Made by a program: the position numbers and the translations under genes. DNA of 64,000 nucleotides, from NCBI GenBank assembly GCA_019914995.1, contig CM034131.1, positions 3,442,501-3,506,500 of the forward strand, given 5' to 3'. The notes under the pieces are model-generated. The model had not been told where the DNA came from and searched no databases. It saw only the letters and a list, made by a program, of their open reading frames with translations. This stretch comes from Acanthochlamys bracteata (Eukaryota > Streptophyta > Magnoliopsida > Pandanales > Velloziaceae). Positions 1 to 12,145 of the stretch are shown piece by piece (within the stretch, counting starts at the first letter, position 1; each line of letters starts with the position of its first letter).

Positions 1-78
1 TCAGCACCAGCGAGGCATATACTTAGGCCACCTGTTCCAGGAATTTCACAGGATCCATTTTGTAGAAGGGAACCGGAA
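1..78 (+). CDS. possible 3' end of an exon running in from the left
   Basis: Frame 1 is open from the window edge to a strong splice donor: the exon would end in ...CRREPE and is followed by GTGAGT at 79. No domain is recognisable in the 26 residues and I could not place a downstream exon, so this rests on an open frame plus one donor site. It could be chance. Confidence 0.25.
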
Positions 79-500
79 GTGAGTATTTCAAACCTAGCCT
101 GGGAAGTAAAAATTTCTAAGCTAATAATCCTTTTAATCCTTTATCAATAACAATACCATCTATGGCCAACAACTTTGTCAACATCTTATTTCAATGTTCA
201 TAACAACATTGCATAAATAGCACTTCTTTTGTAGAAATTGGTAATTGAATGTAATTACATAAACAACTAGTCATTTCGTCCTAAAAATCAGAAGAGAAAC
301 TGGATACAATGACTATAGACGAAAAGAATCATTCAACTGCAAATGTCAGCAGAAGAAATCTCATATCGCAAGGAACCCATGATATATGAACTTGATCAAA
401 TATACAAAAGATAATTTATATTTATCAGTCATACTGATGCAAAATAAGAAAAATGACATCCATAACATGCACTTATTCGTAGGGTGCTATATTTAGAGGC
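79..500. other. non-coding stretch
   Basis: AT-rich sequence with no convincing frame, repeat or transposon end. If the exon at the left edge is real, this would be intron. Confidence 0.4.
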
Positions 501-501
501 T

Positions 502-745
502 CTAAATTGTATTCAGACTCGAGTAGACGAGAGAGAGAAATAGTAGAAACCTATCCCCCACAATAGAACGGTCCTTGATTAATACAGAGAAAGGGATTGA
601 CCATTTGATTAATACAGAGAAAGGGATTGACCACCATATTCCTTTCTTCGTCAGTGGAGTTGTTTTTGCTTCTGTTTCTATTTCAGCTTCAATGCCTAAC
701 ATTTCAATAGATTTCGCACTGGTTTCGACCTCAATTTCAGTACAA
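502..745 (-). CDS. possible exon, unknown protein, with an in-frame 30-bp duplication
   Basis: On the minus strand a frame is open from about 745 down to 502. It encodes a Glu-rich stretch (IEVETSAKSIEMLGIEAEIE) followed by the decapeptide WSIPFSVLIK twice. The duplication is exactly 30 bp, so it keeps the frame. The Glu/Ala bias looks coding-like, but no family is recognised, there is no clear splice structure and the opposite strand is also open. This may be a fragment of an unknown gene or only a tandem duplication in non-coding DNA. Confidence 0.2.
574..633. repeat. 30-bp direct tandem duplication
   Basis: The phrase TTGATTAATACAGAGAAAGG plus the next ten bases (GATTGACCAT/C) occurs twice head to tail with essentially no divergence, so the duplication is recent. 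Confidence 0.85.
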
Positions 746-879
746 AGAACTCAAAGCTCGTTTTTACGTGCACAAATTGCTTTTCCTTCACATGCGTTCT
801 ATGCGTATAAAAGTTCATGAAAAGATAAGCAGAAATTTGCAGACACGATTTTTCAGTACTGAGCATATTATCTTTCTGA

Positions 880-1423
880 AAAGAAAGAAACAAAGAAAGA
901 AAGAAAGCAAGAATAACCTTTCACGGACTACTCATAATCAAGCTCTAAAATCGAGTCCGTCCTCTCAAGGACAAAACACTTAGTAGTTAGTACTTCAAAA
1001 CTTATTAGTGGTTAAAGTCAAAAGGTCGGGCAGTTAAACTTAAATCCAGAAAATTGCAGAATTGATATAATTCTGCAAGCATGGAATAAAGAATCCATTT
1101 ACTGGAAACAAGGTAACTAAGGTGACATCTACACTACGTATTTCACAGTTACTAAGAAGATATCTCCATCTTAGTCTGATTAACAGAAATCTTCTGACGT
1201 TTCATAAATGCAGAACCTAAAGTAAATATATCAAGAAATGAATGCCAGGATGCAGTCTTCCTTTTTCAGAAGAATGTAAGTAATGTAGGAAAAAATAGCT
1301 AAAGAAACGACAGACAGCTAGATCTTTAGAAAAGCTCTAAAGAATAATATCACAACTTGTAAAGAACAGCATAATATAGATAAAGATATTATTCATTCTA
1401 GCTCATGGATATAAACTGATAAA
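880..1423. other. non-coding stretch with a short GAAA-type simple repeat
   Basis: A purine-rich AAGAAAGAAA microsatellite lies near 883-912. The rest, up to the CACTA terminus, shows no coding frame or recognisable element. Confidence 0.5.
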
Positions 1424-1439
1424 CACTACTACAAAACTA

Positions 1440-1990
1440 ATCTTTACCGACTGAAAATTACCGACTAATATAAAATAGTCGGTAATGTTATTAAATACCG
1501 ACTAAAAATAATCTAGTCGGTGAAGTTTTTAAAATTACCGACTGAATATTACAATCAGTCGGTAAATTAAATACTTTTTCGATCGAAATACAATTCAGTC
1601 GATACTCGACATCAATTATCGACTAAAAATGAAATAGTACGTAAATTTACCGACTGAACTAACTTTTAGTCGGTAAATTTACCGACTGAACTAATTTTTA
1701 GTCGGTAAATTTATTGACCATTATAACAGTTAATTGATAAATTTATCTATCAAAATAATTATAATAGCTAATTTACCGACTGAATATATTTTAATCGATA
1801 AATTACCGACTGAATTCATTTTCAGTCGGTAATTTTGAACGAACTTAGCTTTAGTCAGAAAATTTATCGATTAAGAATTGATTCAGTTAGTAAGTTTACC
1901 GACTAAATATAATTTAGTCGGTAACTTTGCCGACATTATAATACTTGAGTCGATAATTCGCCGACTAGAATAAAAGATCCGTCGGTAAGT
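1440..1990. repeat. left subterminal repeat block of the CACTA element
   Basis: There are more than a dozen copies of ACCGACTGAA / TTAGTCGGTAA in both orientations, many forming short palindromes. Degenerate copies (ATCGATAA, GTCAGAAAA) show decay. Confidence 0.85.
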
Positions 1991-2439
1991 TGTATTATTA
2001 GATCTGAATTGCAGGTGCTAGAATTTCATTTCATTCTCATGTCTTCTTCGCCGATTTTTTTCTCGTCTTCCTTCGTCAAATTTTCTTCTCACTGCTGTGC
2101 TTCATCTACCGAACTCTTTCCAGTAAGCTCCTTCTTTCCTATTTCTTCTTTATCTTATCTCTTTTTTTTTTTTCTTTTTTTTCTTCCACGACGCCTACTA
2201 TCCACAAGCGAGAACCCTAAGTTTCGCCGGATAACTTCGCCTGCCTTCCGGCCACGTTGAGCAGTTGCAGACCCTTTCCTCGCCCTACTAAGGCGTTTCC
2301 CTTATTCAATTGTGATGAATTCCATCTTCGTTGTGTGAATCTATAGATTATCGATTATTGATTTTTTTCTGTTGATTTTTCTGAAACATGGCTTATCATA
2401 TTTATTTCTGAAGAAGATGAGAATAACATAAACCGTCGT

Positions 2440-3600
2440 TACTATCTTATCATGCACCCCGTCTGCCGCCGCCACCACAGCGGATGCAGCTGCAGTAGTA
2501 GAGTAATTGAGGAGGAGCGGCGGATGAGAACCACACGATTTGGGTTAGAGATCTGTATACTGGATGGATGAAAGCTAATTACACAAATATTTCGTACACC
2601 GCGAGGTTCATTGCCTTCTCTTTATTTCTCGCTCTTTTTTTTTTGGTCATTGTTAATTATTGAGGATTTGCGGTGCGGGAAAAAATTTCGAGTCGCAATA
2701 ACGACAAATCCAATCGATTTATTCTTCATTTACATCCACCTTTAGTGTTTAAATTTCATTGTGTTTCTGTTCAAGTGCATTCTGGTGGAATTTTTATACA
2801 ACACCAAGCCAATTCGTTTTCTGTTTGTTGTCAATTGTTCTCATTGATAAGCTTTTACGCTGTTGTGTAAATGATGGTTTATGAAATCAAAGAACGCTTG
2901 CTTGATGCATTCCCAAAATGGAGACTATTGTAGTTACTGTATGTTTGTTGGTTACAATATATGATATTGATTTCTTTTAGTTTCAGCTATTATTGGTTTA
3001 TTTCTACATTTCATTACTCTTTCTACCTGAATATGATGGATAAGTAGTCATTCTTTGAAACTTGTGTTGTTTAATTGAGCATGTGTTGTTTAATATTTTG
3101 CCATCATGCAGCAGCACAAGGAGCTCATCATAGACGAGCACTATTTACGTCCTTATCACATGAATAGAGCTCATAGGTAATGTATCATACTTGTAGTGTT
3201 TTCTTGCTACTATTTCACCTAAAACTTTGACTACCTAATGTTCACATAATTTATGAGCTATGAGCCTAATCAAATGAATTCAATTGCTATTTGCTAAGCG
3301 ATGTTACTTTTCCTGATAATGTTTTGGTAGTAATTTATTAATTCAGTGATGCAGAAAATAGAGTATGCACTTAGGAATTGATGTATGCACTTAAGAAAAA
3401 TGATGACTTAATTTCAGGCAATTCCAAAGAAGATAAGTACTTCTTCAACTTGAGAGAGGCTAGTTTTCGCAAAGGAACGAGGTCCATCAGAGCCACTCAT
3501 TCTGGCTACTGGAAAACTATTAGAGTTGATAAAAAAGATCACAACTCGGAGCGATCAGATAGTGGAGTTAAAGAAGGTCATCATCTTCCACAATAATATG
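2440..3600 (+). pseudogene. captured gene fragment with a NAC-domain exon inside the CACTA element
   Basis: From 3418, directly after an acceptor-like TTTCAG, the plus strand encodes GNSKEDKYFFNLREASFRKG, then TRSIRATHSGYWKT and a DKK. This matches the central part of a NAC DNA-binding domain: the YFF...RE block, the G-R-NRAT-SGYWKA signature and the following D-K. NAC genes have an intron just before this exon, and the acceptor sits there. A short upstream open segment ends in a donor-like site (3112-3177) but has no NAC similarity. The N-terminal NAC exon and the rest of the domain are missing, GYWKT replaces GYWKA, and the frame ends at 3596. The closest resemblance is to VNI2-type NAC proteins. 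I infer transduplication from a host NAC gene. Confidence 0.65.
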
Positions 3601-3859
3601 TTTTGATGTTCCACTTGCAGGATGACAATCATGATTAAGGATCAAGGACAGAAGCTATAAATTTTGTAAATTCATCACATTATTTGTGATTGTTAATAAA
3701 TTCATCATTTTAAATTTTGATGAAAATTGACATTGATGAATATATATACTATTAATAAAATTTTTCGTGAAAGATGTGTAATTTTGATAATGTATTAAAT
3801 ATTATTTATCATTTTAATGAATATTTTTAAATATTATTGTATAATGTTAAATATAACAA

Positions 3860-4200
3860 ATTTTAGTCGGTAATTCAAAATTTAGCCACTGAAAATTTCA
3901 GTCGGTAATTTAATTTACCCACTGAATTTCAGTGGCTAAATTTAATTTACCCACTGAAATTTTAGTCGGTAAATTTAATTTATCCACTGAAATTTCTGTC
4001 GGTAAATCTAATTTATCGACTAAACAATCAGTCGGTAATATATAGTAATTTACCGACTGAATTTGTATGTTGGTCGGTAAATGCATTACCGACGAGTCGT
4101 TGCCGACTAAATGCCGACTGAGTCTTTTTTAGTCGATAATGCTCTTTACCGACTGAATTTGTTGGTTTACCGACTGAAATTTTCAGTCGGTATAGACTAA
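3860..4200. repeat. right subterminal repeat block of the CACTA element
   Basis: Runs of ATTTTAGTCGGTAA and TTACCGACTGAA, plus a variant 'cccactgaa' subset, mirror the left block. Confidence 0.85.
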
Positions 4201-4213
4201 ATATGTACTAGTG

Positions 4214-7200
4214 AAAGTTACTAATTATGATGCAAATTTTCAGTACCTCATATGATACATTGAATAGCTGGCCGGAGAAAGTGTAGCGTTTGATATTGAT
4301 CCTAAAGTAGAGTATACATACTGTCCCTTGGCACTCTTGCATGAATGACATAACTTTTGGCCGACATCCTTTTATCCGATTTCGAGAATAAAGTCATATA
4401 TCATAACAGGTTTGCACATAAACAATAATGTGGTGCCTAAATTTTAGTGAAGACAAAGATGCTCTGAATCATAATAGAAGTAAACTATCAGAATTTCTAA
4501 GGAGACAGAACTAGAATAATTCAAAGATTATCAAAAAGTGACCTCATTGAATAAGGCCCAGAAGAGCATTAAGGTAAAACAGATTATAACAACTTGCAAG
4601 TGAGAAACAACTTTTGTATAGAGTATGCACGCTCAATCTTGTGTTAGTGGGTAAAGATTTTCTTGTCAAGAAAGAGAACAAAAAGGCGTGGATAAGTGGT
4701 AAAAGTTTCTCCGAATTCATTTGAGACTTTCTTCAGATATCATATTTTTCAGTTAATGTCTTTGCACATTTAACTATTTATCTCCAAGCTGCCCATGGTT
4801 TAGGGATCATTTGGACTTACAAGAATTATATCTACATTTAGAAGCCAGAAACTAAGTCTTTAGCTGTCATCCAGAATGCAAAACCTATGGTCTCAATATC
4901 TACTGATCATGGTAATCACCATAACATATGTCCATGGAAGTCTGAACAGCTAGGGTTGAAAGGTATACTCTAGCTCCAAATTAGAATTATGCCAAAGAAG
5001 TGATTGGTAGAACAACCAAACTAAGAGAACGAACATAAGGACTCAAATCTTGAAATGCAAATTTGTTGCCATAGTAGAAGGAGGTTGTATAATGGACCTG
5101 ATAAGAATTAATCAAGTAGCATTCTGCAATCACAAAAGCATCATCATTGAAAAATACGATACCGATGCTTATTGTTTGAACATTTCATTCACAACGAAAC
5201 AAATACAAAATGCTACACAAACAGAAACTAAGTTTTTATTATGCCTATGCACATACTTCAGATTCCCACTAACTTTTACTACAGGTCTGTTGGGATTGAC
5301 TTAAAAAAGGAGTTCTTCTATCAAGCACTTACACAACCAGAACTTTCAACTATACAAGGACATTTTCTCAAAGCATTTTTTATCGTTTGAATGCACCGTT
5401 GTAAGAGTATTTTTATTTTAATAGGATAAAGAAAAGAAAAAAATATTTTTAATATTGTAATTAGCAGAATCCATATGATTATGTTGTTGTACCTGTGCTT
5501 GTGATGGATAATAAAAGAAATATATGGTATGAGAATTTACTCAAAAGGTAAGGGCACAAATTAATTTACTCTAAAGACCTTCCAGCATAAGCCTTTTTAA
5601 TAACCTTTGATATAGGATTATAAGAAATACGCAATTTGGGCTTATTCTAATAGCATGGGCTATTTGATTATATTTGAACACAAACATTAGCTGAAAAATA
5701 AATTGCAATTTATGTTTCACCGATAGTGCAATTCATTCTCCAAGGTTATTTTTGGTCCCCGAGGTTTCAAATTTTGTGCCAAGAAAGTCCACACTGTCCA
5801 TTATTTAGTATAATACCTTAACTGAATGTGGTGTGGCCATTTGCATAGCATTAGTTATCTAACTCGTCTGAGTTTGAGATCTCAATTGTAATTATCAGTG
5901 ACTAATTGCGATTTCTATTTATAAAAAAGGGTACTCATAATTTAAACATAATTACAATTTTAAACTAAATAAATACGTCGGCAAGACAACTACCACTATT
6001 TCCATGACCATGCCTGCATTCAATTGACAAATTTCTGCTAAATAAATGACAGTATATTTTGACACAAGTGAAAACCTTGGGGACTTGATAATTGTACCAA
6101 AGTAAACTTTGAGAATTAACTGCACTATTTGTGAAATCACATGGACCACTGCAATTTAACCCACCTTAAAAAACTAGATTCTAAGCCAAACATAAACTTC
6201 TAAGCCATTTTCTAGCCCGCCCTTTCAACTCAAACATATTTCTATCCAAAAACAGTTATCAATAATTCAAAAATCCAGCAAACAATCATTGAGTAGTTTT
6301 AGGAACCGCATGTGCTGAAATTTCAGAAACATGGTTCTAAAATCCATAACAAAAAATAGAAAAACATGTATGTATGCTGTCACATAATTTTTACTTCAAG
6401 TGTGGTGCATTGTCTTCAAGACAGAAGCATACCAAAAAGATCAGCTTAAACAGGCCCATGAAGGAACAAATCTCTTCCGGCAGAAATCGTTATCATATGA
6501 AGTGTAAAGCCTTGTCAAGGACTCCCTGCAGAAAGGTCATATCAATAAGTGACATATTTATATACATGCCTGTATCAAGCTTCACATAAGGGTACTTCTC
6601 ACTGCATATATCAAGACATATAGCAATAGCTTATACTGGAACCTGAAAAGGCATAACGCAAATTTATTGAATTTTATTTCAAGTATGCTCACTTCATATA
6701 TAGCTAGCATTAGAATTACATAATAGCACAGTTCTGAATTGATAAATTGAAAATTGTTCACTAAATTCTTCATGTCATGGCTTACTACATTAGGACTGTG
6801 CTGTCCAGAGGTTCCCAAATAGTCCCTAAAATAAAAGCTAAAAGATGAACTACCCATGAAGAGGCCTACCCCGGAAACTATATAATGATGACTACCGTAG
6901 TCAAGTAAAGAAACACACTAGTACCTCCTACATAATTCTTCGTAAGGGAGCAAATTTGTTCAGCTAATAATGCATACGAGGTAAGGATTTGTCAATCATC
7001 TTAAATTAGCTAAAAGAACAGCTTCTATGGCACCACGTCAAAAAATATTGCAATAATGACTGAAACTCTTATCTAGAAGATAGATAATGAGAGTTTATTA
7101 TCCAATCCAAGTTAGCAATGTTGTTTTTGCTAGTGAACTCTCTAAGCACCATCAGGTCTCAGTATCCTAAGATGGCTTTCCAAGTTTCTATTTGATGTTT

Positions 7201-7715
7201 GAGTTTGAAAGAAAGACATTAGAGTTTGAAGCTTGCTTTTATAATGTGAAGGGGTGTTGTTGTGGCACATGTACAATAGACGACGTTAGGAGTAATTATT
7301 GAGCTCAAATATCATAGAAGTACCTTACAAGTTCAATACTAACAATTAAGATGATTTTGTCTTTTTATTTTCATTTATTGTGTCAAAAAAGTGATTCTTC
7401 AAAGTGAAGCCAACTTCCCCAGCACATCTTGATACCGACCACAACCTCAAAAGTCCAACCAGTTACGTAAATCACCCAATACCAAATCTACCTGCTTGTG
7501 AAAGAAGCTCTTTGAGCTGGTTCATACAGAACGATTTACGAATTATTTGTTAAAACCCAAGACGAAAACAAATAAGCTAATCCATTGGAGTAGATTAGCA
7601 ATAACACAATTATTTGTTGAAAAAATTCCAACGCCAGAAACAACACAGCTCATTTCATGGATGCATGTGAATGCAGCAAGAATGGTTAGTGGAGTTGATT
7701 GTCCATAAGAAAACT
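4214..7715. other. long non-coding stretch
   Basis: About 3.5 kb with only short chance frames on either strand. On the minus strand the segment near 6857-6765 is open, starts after an acceptor-like TATATAG and ends near a GTAAGC donor, so it might be an exon of a gene whose first exon lies near 7.8 kb. I could not assign a protein family. No transposon ends were found. Confidence 0.35.
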
Positions 7716-7719
7716 AAAA

Positions 7720-7905
7720 CTACACTGCAGCAGTATAACTTCCGCCGAGAAGTTTTGAGAGCTGGCGTGATTTAGGAGTGTAAATGCTGAAGGTATTTTG
7801 AGAATAAGCAGGAGGAGGAGAAGCGTAAGGCCCGCGAAGCCAGTCGGCACAGAAACAAGAGGTAAATTTGAGATTGGAATAGTGAAATTTTTGCGTTCTA
7901 AACAT
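7720..7905 (-). CDS. possible first exon or small protein with an organelle-targeting-like N terminus
   Basis: A 61-codon frame begins MFRTQKFHYSNLKF and continues with Arg, Ser, Pro and Tyr but few acidic residues, as in a mitochondrial or plastid transit peptide. It is somewhat richer in GC than its surroundings. The frame ends in TAG after ...GGSYTAAV. There is no strong donor at the end, so it could be a short stand-alone product, the first exon of a minus-strand gene continuing toward 6.8 kb, or chance. The family is not recognised. Confidence 0.3.
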   Translation of the reverse strand: MFRTQKFHYSNLKFTSCFCADWLRGPYASPPPAYSQNTFSIYTPKSRQLSKLLGGSYTAAV

Positions 7906-7929
7906 AGAGATAGGTATTTGAGTAGAATG

Positions 7930-8981
7930 ACCTGAATTGCTTGCTATTGGTTGAACTTATTAAAATGGAATGAAAATATGGTTGTCAAGTTTATTGGACC
8001 GCAAGGAAAATATATTGATTTGTAGGTACAGAGTAATGCTTGAAATTTCTAGATGTATTTCAGTAGAATGGGTATTTTAGGACAATGTCTGCATCAAAGT
8101 TATCAGAATTTCGTTTGAAATCTTAAAATACTATAATTTTGTATCATTAAAATAATCATGTTTCAAGAAAATTCTTTTTTGCGTAAGATTTCTTTCGGAT
8201 TCCGATTTAAATTTTAAATTAGAAAATTTTTAATTTGTTTACGATTTTATTTTTGTAGAAAAATTCTTGTGATAAATAAATATGAGAGTTTTTTATAACA
8301 TTTCAGAGTGTTTTCTGTAAAAAATTTAAGAATGTTTTCTATAAAATAATTTGAGTAATTTTCTATAAACTATAAGGGGTTTTTTATGAACTTTTAATGA
8401 TTTTTAAATTTGTAAATGTACTAATTTTTTTTAAAATATTAGAAATATTTTTATAAAAAATTCTTAATGGTAGTAAAAAAATTAAATTTATCGGTATGTA
8501 ATCTTGTGATTTTATTTTAAACTTCTAAATTTACAAGATCAATCTGAACAACCTACCTTATAAGAATAAACTGTTTAGACACCCAGGAATCTTGAAAACT
8601 TTGCTTGGCATATTATTTGTTATTGTATTTTGCTGAAGTTTTATCATTCTTGTACGTAACTCTGAATAATCATTAACAATGCTGATCATGAATAATGGTG
8701 AGATTTGCCGTTTTAAATACTTTTATACAAAATTGTTTTTGATGTTTCAAGGTTGAAGATTCTACCTTTTACCCTTCATCTTCATCACAAGAGGATGATT
8801 TAACTAGCAAAAAAAATTCAAATGACCTGGAAGACAAGTGTTGCTATTATGAACTTTTAAACTTTTAGCTTTTTTTCATTAGAAGTGTTGCTTGCAGCTG
8901 CTTGTGTTATCAAATCTTTTAGTATAAGATGTAATTTGTAAAAAAAACAAATATGGAATCAAGTGTTGACAAGATGGTGTT
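7930..8981. other. non-coding AT-rich stretch
   Basis: Short poly-A/T runs and no frame above background. No element boundary is recognised before the CACTA-like remnant at about 8982. Confidence 0.45.
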
Positions 8982-9800
8982 CACTATTGCCCAACAGTAG
9001 CAATCTCTAGGTGTTAGTCGTTAAATAGTAGTGAGTATATTGTGTTGTTTGCTACTGTTTAGGAAGTAACGACTTGCTCTACACTAGTCGCTACTACTAT
9101 TTATTAATTTAAATTTATTCTTTTCTTTTATATAGTTTATTTTAAAAGTATAAACTATATAATGGTTTAGATTTTAGTAAATAAGTCACTGATCGCTATT
9201 ACTAGTCAACATGATTATTACATAGATATTTTAATTTAATTATAAATTATTATTTTTTCAAGTATAGGGACCAACTATAGGTCTATTATCTTCATACAGG
9301 CGATCGACATTAAGATCCTGGTCACTCTTACTTTAACGTAATAGCGATCAGGTACTGTCTAGTCACTATTACTCTCTCAAACCAGCTTATTACAAAAATT
9401 CCTTCAAAAGTAAAATTAAAATCATTAAAAAAATAGGATTTTACCTATTTTAAGATTTAGTTCAGAGTATGAGTGAGATTTTACTCAAAAACGGATCTTA
9501 TTTTAAAGAGAATTATTTTGGTGATGTAAAATCATAACATCGTACAATTTAAGATTTACATCAATATTTTGATAATATTGATAGCAATCGATGCTTGGTC
9601 AGTCACTATTACTTTGCTTAATAGCAACTTGGTAATTTGTTGGTCGCTATTGTGCTAATATCGACAACCGTGTAGTTGTATCGATTCATATTACCTAACT
9701 AATATTAATAGTGGGTTTTAGGTCTCTATTTGTAGTCAATAGAGACCATTTCGGTTTGGTCACTATAAACTTAATCACTAATGATGTTTTTCTTATAATG
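8982..9800. mobile_element. CACTA-like miniature remnant
   Basis: The right end, reverse complemented, reads CATTATAAGAAAAACATC, one change from the usual plant CACTA end CACTATAAGAAAAA. Inside, GTCGCTA / TAGTGACC-type motifs recur in both orientations at 9000-9110, 9180-9380 and 9590-9780, as in CACTA subterminal arrays. The left end is a guess (CACTATTGCC at 8982) and the 3-bp flanks do not match. No coding sequence. Confidence 0.5.
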
Positions 9801-11335
9801 AGTTCCAAATATCTAGTAGTTTAATTTTATGATTGGGTATTTCAAAATAACACAAAAGGGATTTTAGATTTTTTATAAAAATCACTCTTACTTACTCTTT
9901 AGTTAATAAATAAGAGTAACTACTCACTCGTCATTACTTTTATTAATATATCCAAATAAGACGGAGATAAATTATTTTTCTTACTTTTATATCCACCCTA
10001 ATACTCTCCTCTTATTGACTCTTTGTCTTATGTTTCTACCCAAAAATACCATAGTTAATGATTCCATGGATATTACTAATTTTACGGGTTATCTCCGTCT
10101 TTATGAACGTATGTAATGCACTGAAAATTGCTGGTTGCTATTTAAGTCTCAAGTCATTACGAAGATGCAGAGTCTAGGTAAAGATTTAGGATTTTAAGTT
10201 TTTTTTGTATAAGGATTTGAATCAATTTATTGATCATTAGATGATGCATGAAAACCTTCTGAAGCTTGGTTGTTGAATTAATCTCTATTTTATCTTTTCT
10301 ATTTGCGTTTAGAGAATATGTTGATTTATTAAATGCCTGATCTATAAAACTAGCATGTATCATATATTGTTATCTCCCCATTTTTATATATTTGATAATT
10401 TCTTTCTTCATTTAAAATATAGGTTATACTAAAACTATATAGCATTTGTTCTCCTTGCGAGTCTCTACCAATTTTATTATAGTTGTATTCCTTTAAAGTC
10501 AACACGTTGTCTTCTATATCATCTCTATTTGCATTACATATGTTTATGTTTTTTTTATTTCCTTTATTCCGTATGTGTTAGTGATTTGTTAAAAGTTTGG
10601 GTCTCCAATTTAAAACCTTAAAATAAATGGTAGAATGCCCAAAACTTAGAATTGGTTCAGACAAATAACGGTCGGATAATGTGAGATTAAAGTCCCTTTA
10701 ACGTCATCCTTACATGAAGCGTAAATATTCGTAACGGCGTCACATGTCTTTTGACGGACGTAGGGGCCAGACTTATGAACTCTGGTACTACGTTAAAATT
10801 TTAAATCTACAATTTAAAATATTTAAATAAAAAAATTGTATAGTGCTTATAAATGGCATAATCGAGTACCGATTGAATATTGTGGACTAAAGTCTCATGA
10901 ACATGATTGATTTGAATTTTAATCAATTTAAGTTAGAGAAATTCTTTTATTTCTACTTTTGTTTCTTAGGAATTCAACATATCACTAGTGTAGAAAAGTT
11001 GGATTATTCTTACTTACCCTTAGCAATTTTTTGGGTTGTTTTTAATGTAATTTCATGTTTCGATTGTTTCACTTCCCCGATATGCTTCCAATAACTTGTT
11101 ATGTGAAGCTCCATGTTAAATGAAAATAGTAAAGAGTTTGTAAAAAGGTTTCAAACTGTTGACAAAGGAGATCTGTAGAGATATGAGCATTTATGCTCTC
11201 ATTTGACATGAATTTTGTATGTACAAATCACTGAATGTAAACTTGCTTCCTCAAGGATGCTCTATTTAAACTATGCTTATAATTAGATTAAGGAAGATCA
11301 AAGATTTAAATACTAGAAGAATAGATTAAACAAAA
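9801..11335. other. non-coding stretch
   Basis: AT-rich, with only short chance frames on both strands. A slightly GC-richer island at about 10660-10790 resembles no family I know. Confidence 0.4.
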
Positions 11336-11369
11336 CTCGAACATTGGGTCACCTTTCTATTACAAAATA

Positions 11370-11625
11370 TAAGAAAACGTTTGGGAGTGATTTTAAAATA
11401 GAGTTTTTTTACAATGAAAGATTTTTTTTTTTGAAAAATAAACTTTATTTTTTAATTTTCAAAATAATAATAAAAGTATGTAATAAAAAGATCTCATTAC
11501 GTAGAATTTTTACACTTTCTAAATTTTTAAATAAAATTTTTAAATACTTCTAAAATATATATTGAAAATATAAAATACAAAATTAAAAAATTATTTTTCT
11601 GATAAGCTAAGCTAAACATTTGGCA
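11370..11625. mobile_element. MITE-like AT-rich element (candidate)
   Basis: The segment begins ACGTTTGGGAGTGATTTTA and ends AAGCTAAGCTAAACATTT, with an A/T-rich core containing AAAAATTTTTAAAT-type steps. A similar core (ATTACGTA-AATTTTT-ATA-TTT-AAATTTTTAAAT) occurs at 20090-20300, so this looks like a dispersed family. Terminal repeats are too decayed to set exact ends or target duplications. Confidence 0.35.
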
Positions 11626-11629
11626 TAGA

Positions 11630-12140
11630 TGGTGAATCATGGCACGTGACACTTTTCTACAAACTGGATTTTCTAAGATGTTAAATTAAATATTCTGGTT
11701 ACAAATTGTTTTGTATTGGAAAGTTGTGGGACAATTCTGTTAATATGACCCTATATTCAGTGGGTATAACTGATTCAGTGAATCTCCGATAAAATTCCAT
11801 ATAAATCATTTGGCGTGAAGAGCTGAAAAAGATGGCGACAGACTCCGTTGAGATATAAAAAGATTTTGACAAAACCAGTGTTCAGGAATTGATACGTGCA
11901 CGATGAGGTCTTTTTGACACTCTAACAATTTATTTAAGTTAATTATTATTGGCACATGCAACTTTTTCCTTTTTTTATTATCTTTTATTCTTTATTTTTA
12001 ACAAATTTCTAAATAAAACTGATTTTGTTAGTGATTCATATTTGTAGTATAGTTAATTAGCAACGCATTGCTTCATAAAGTAGAACATTACATACCTGTT
12101 ATACTTTGTGTAGCATGTGCATGCCCACTTTTGCAGTTTG
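11630..12140. other. non-coding stretch
   Basis: No recognisable gene or element; it ends in the CATTA target site of the gypsy element. Confidence 0.45.
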
Positions 12141-12145
12141 CATTA

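Larger units (their letters stand above)
1424..4213. mobile_element. non-autonomous CACTA transposon carrying host gene sequence
   Basis: The left end reads CACTACTACA and the right end, reverse complemented, CACTAGTACA (9 of 10 identical). Both sides are flanked by AAA, matching the 3-bp target duplication of CACTA (En/Spm) elements. About 500 bp at the left (1440-1990) and 350 bp at the right (3860-4200) are packed with the subterminal motif TTACCGACTGAA and its complement TTAGTCGGTAA, the usual arrangement of transposase-binding sites. No transposase is present; the interior (2.0-3.7 kb) looks like captured gene sequence, including a NAC-domain exon. Its 2.8 kb would need a transposase supplied in trans. 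Confidence 0.85.

Noticed and set aside
2009..2260. Open frame of 83 codons rich in Ser and Phe inside the first CACTA element
   Set aside because: It is a C/T-rich tract resembling a 5' untranslated region. The Phe/Ser bias follows from TTC and TCT runs.
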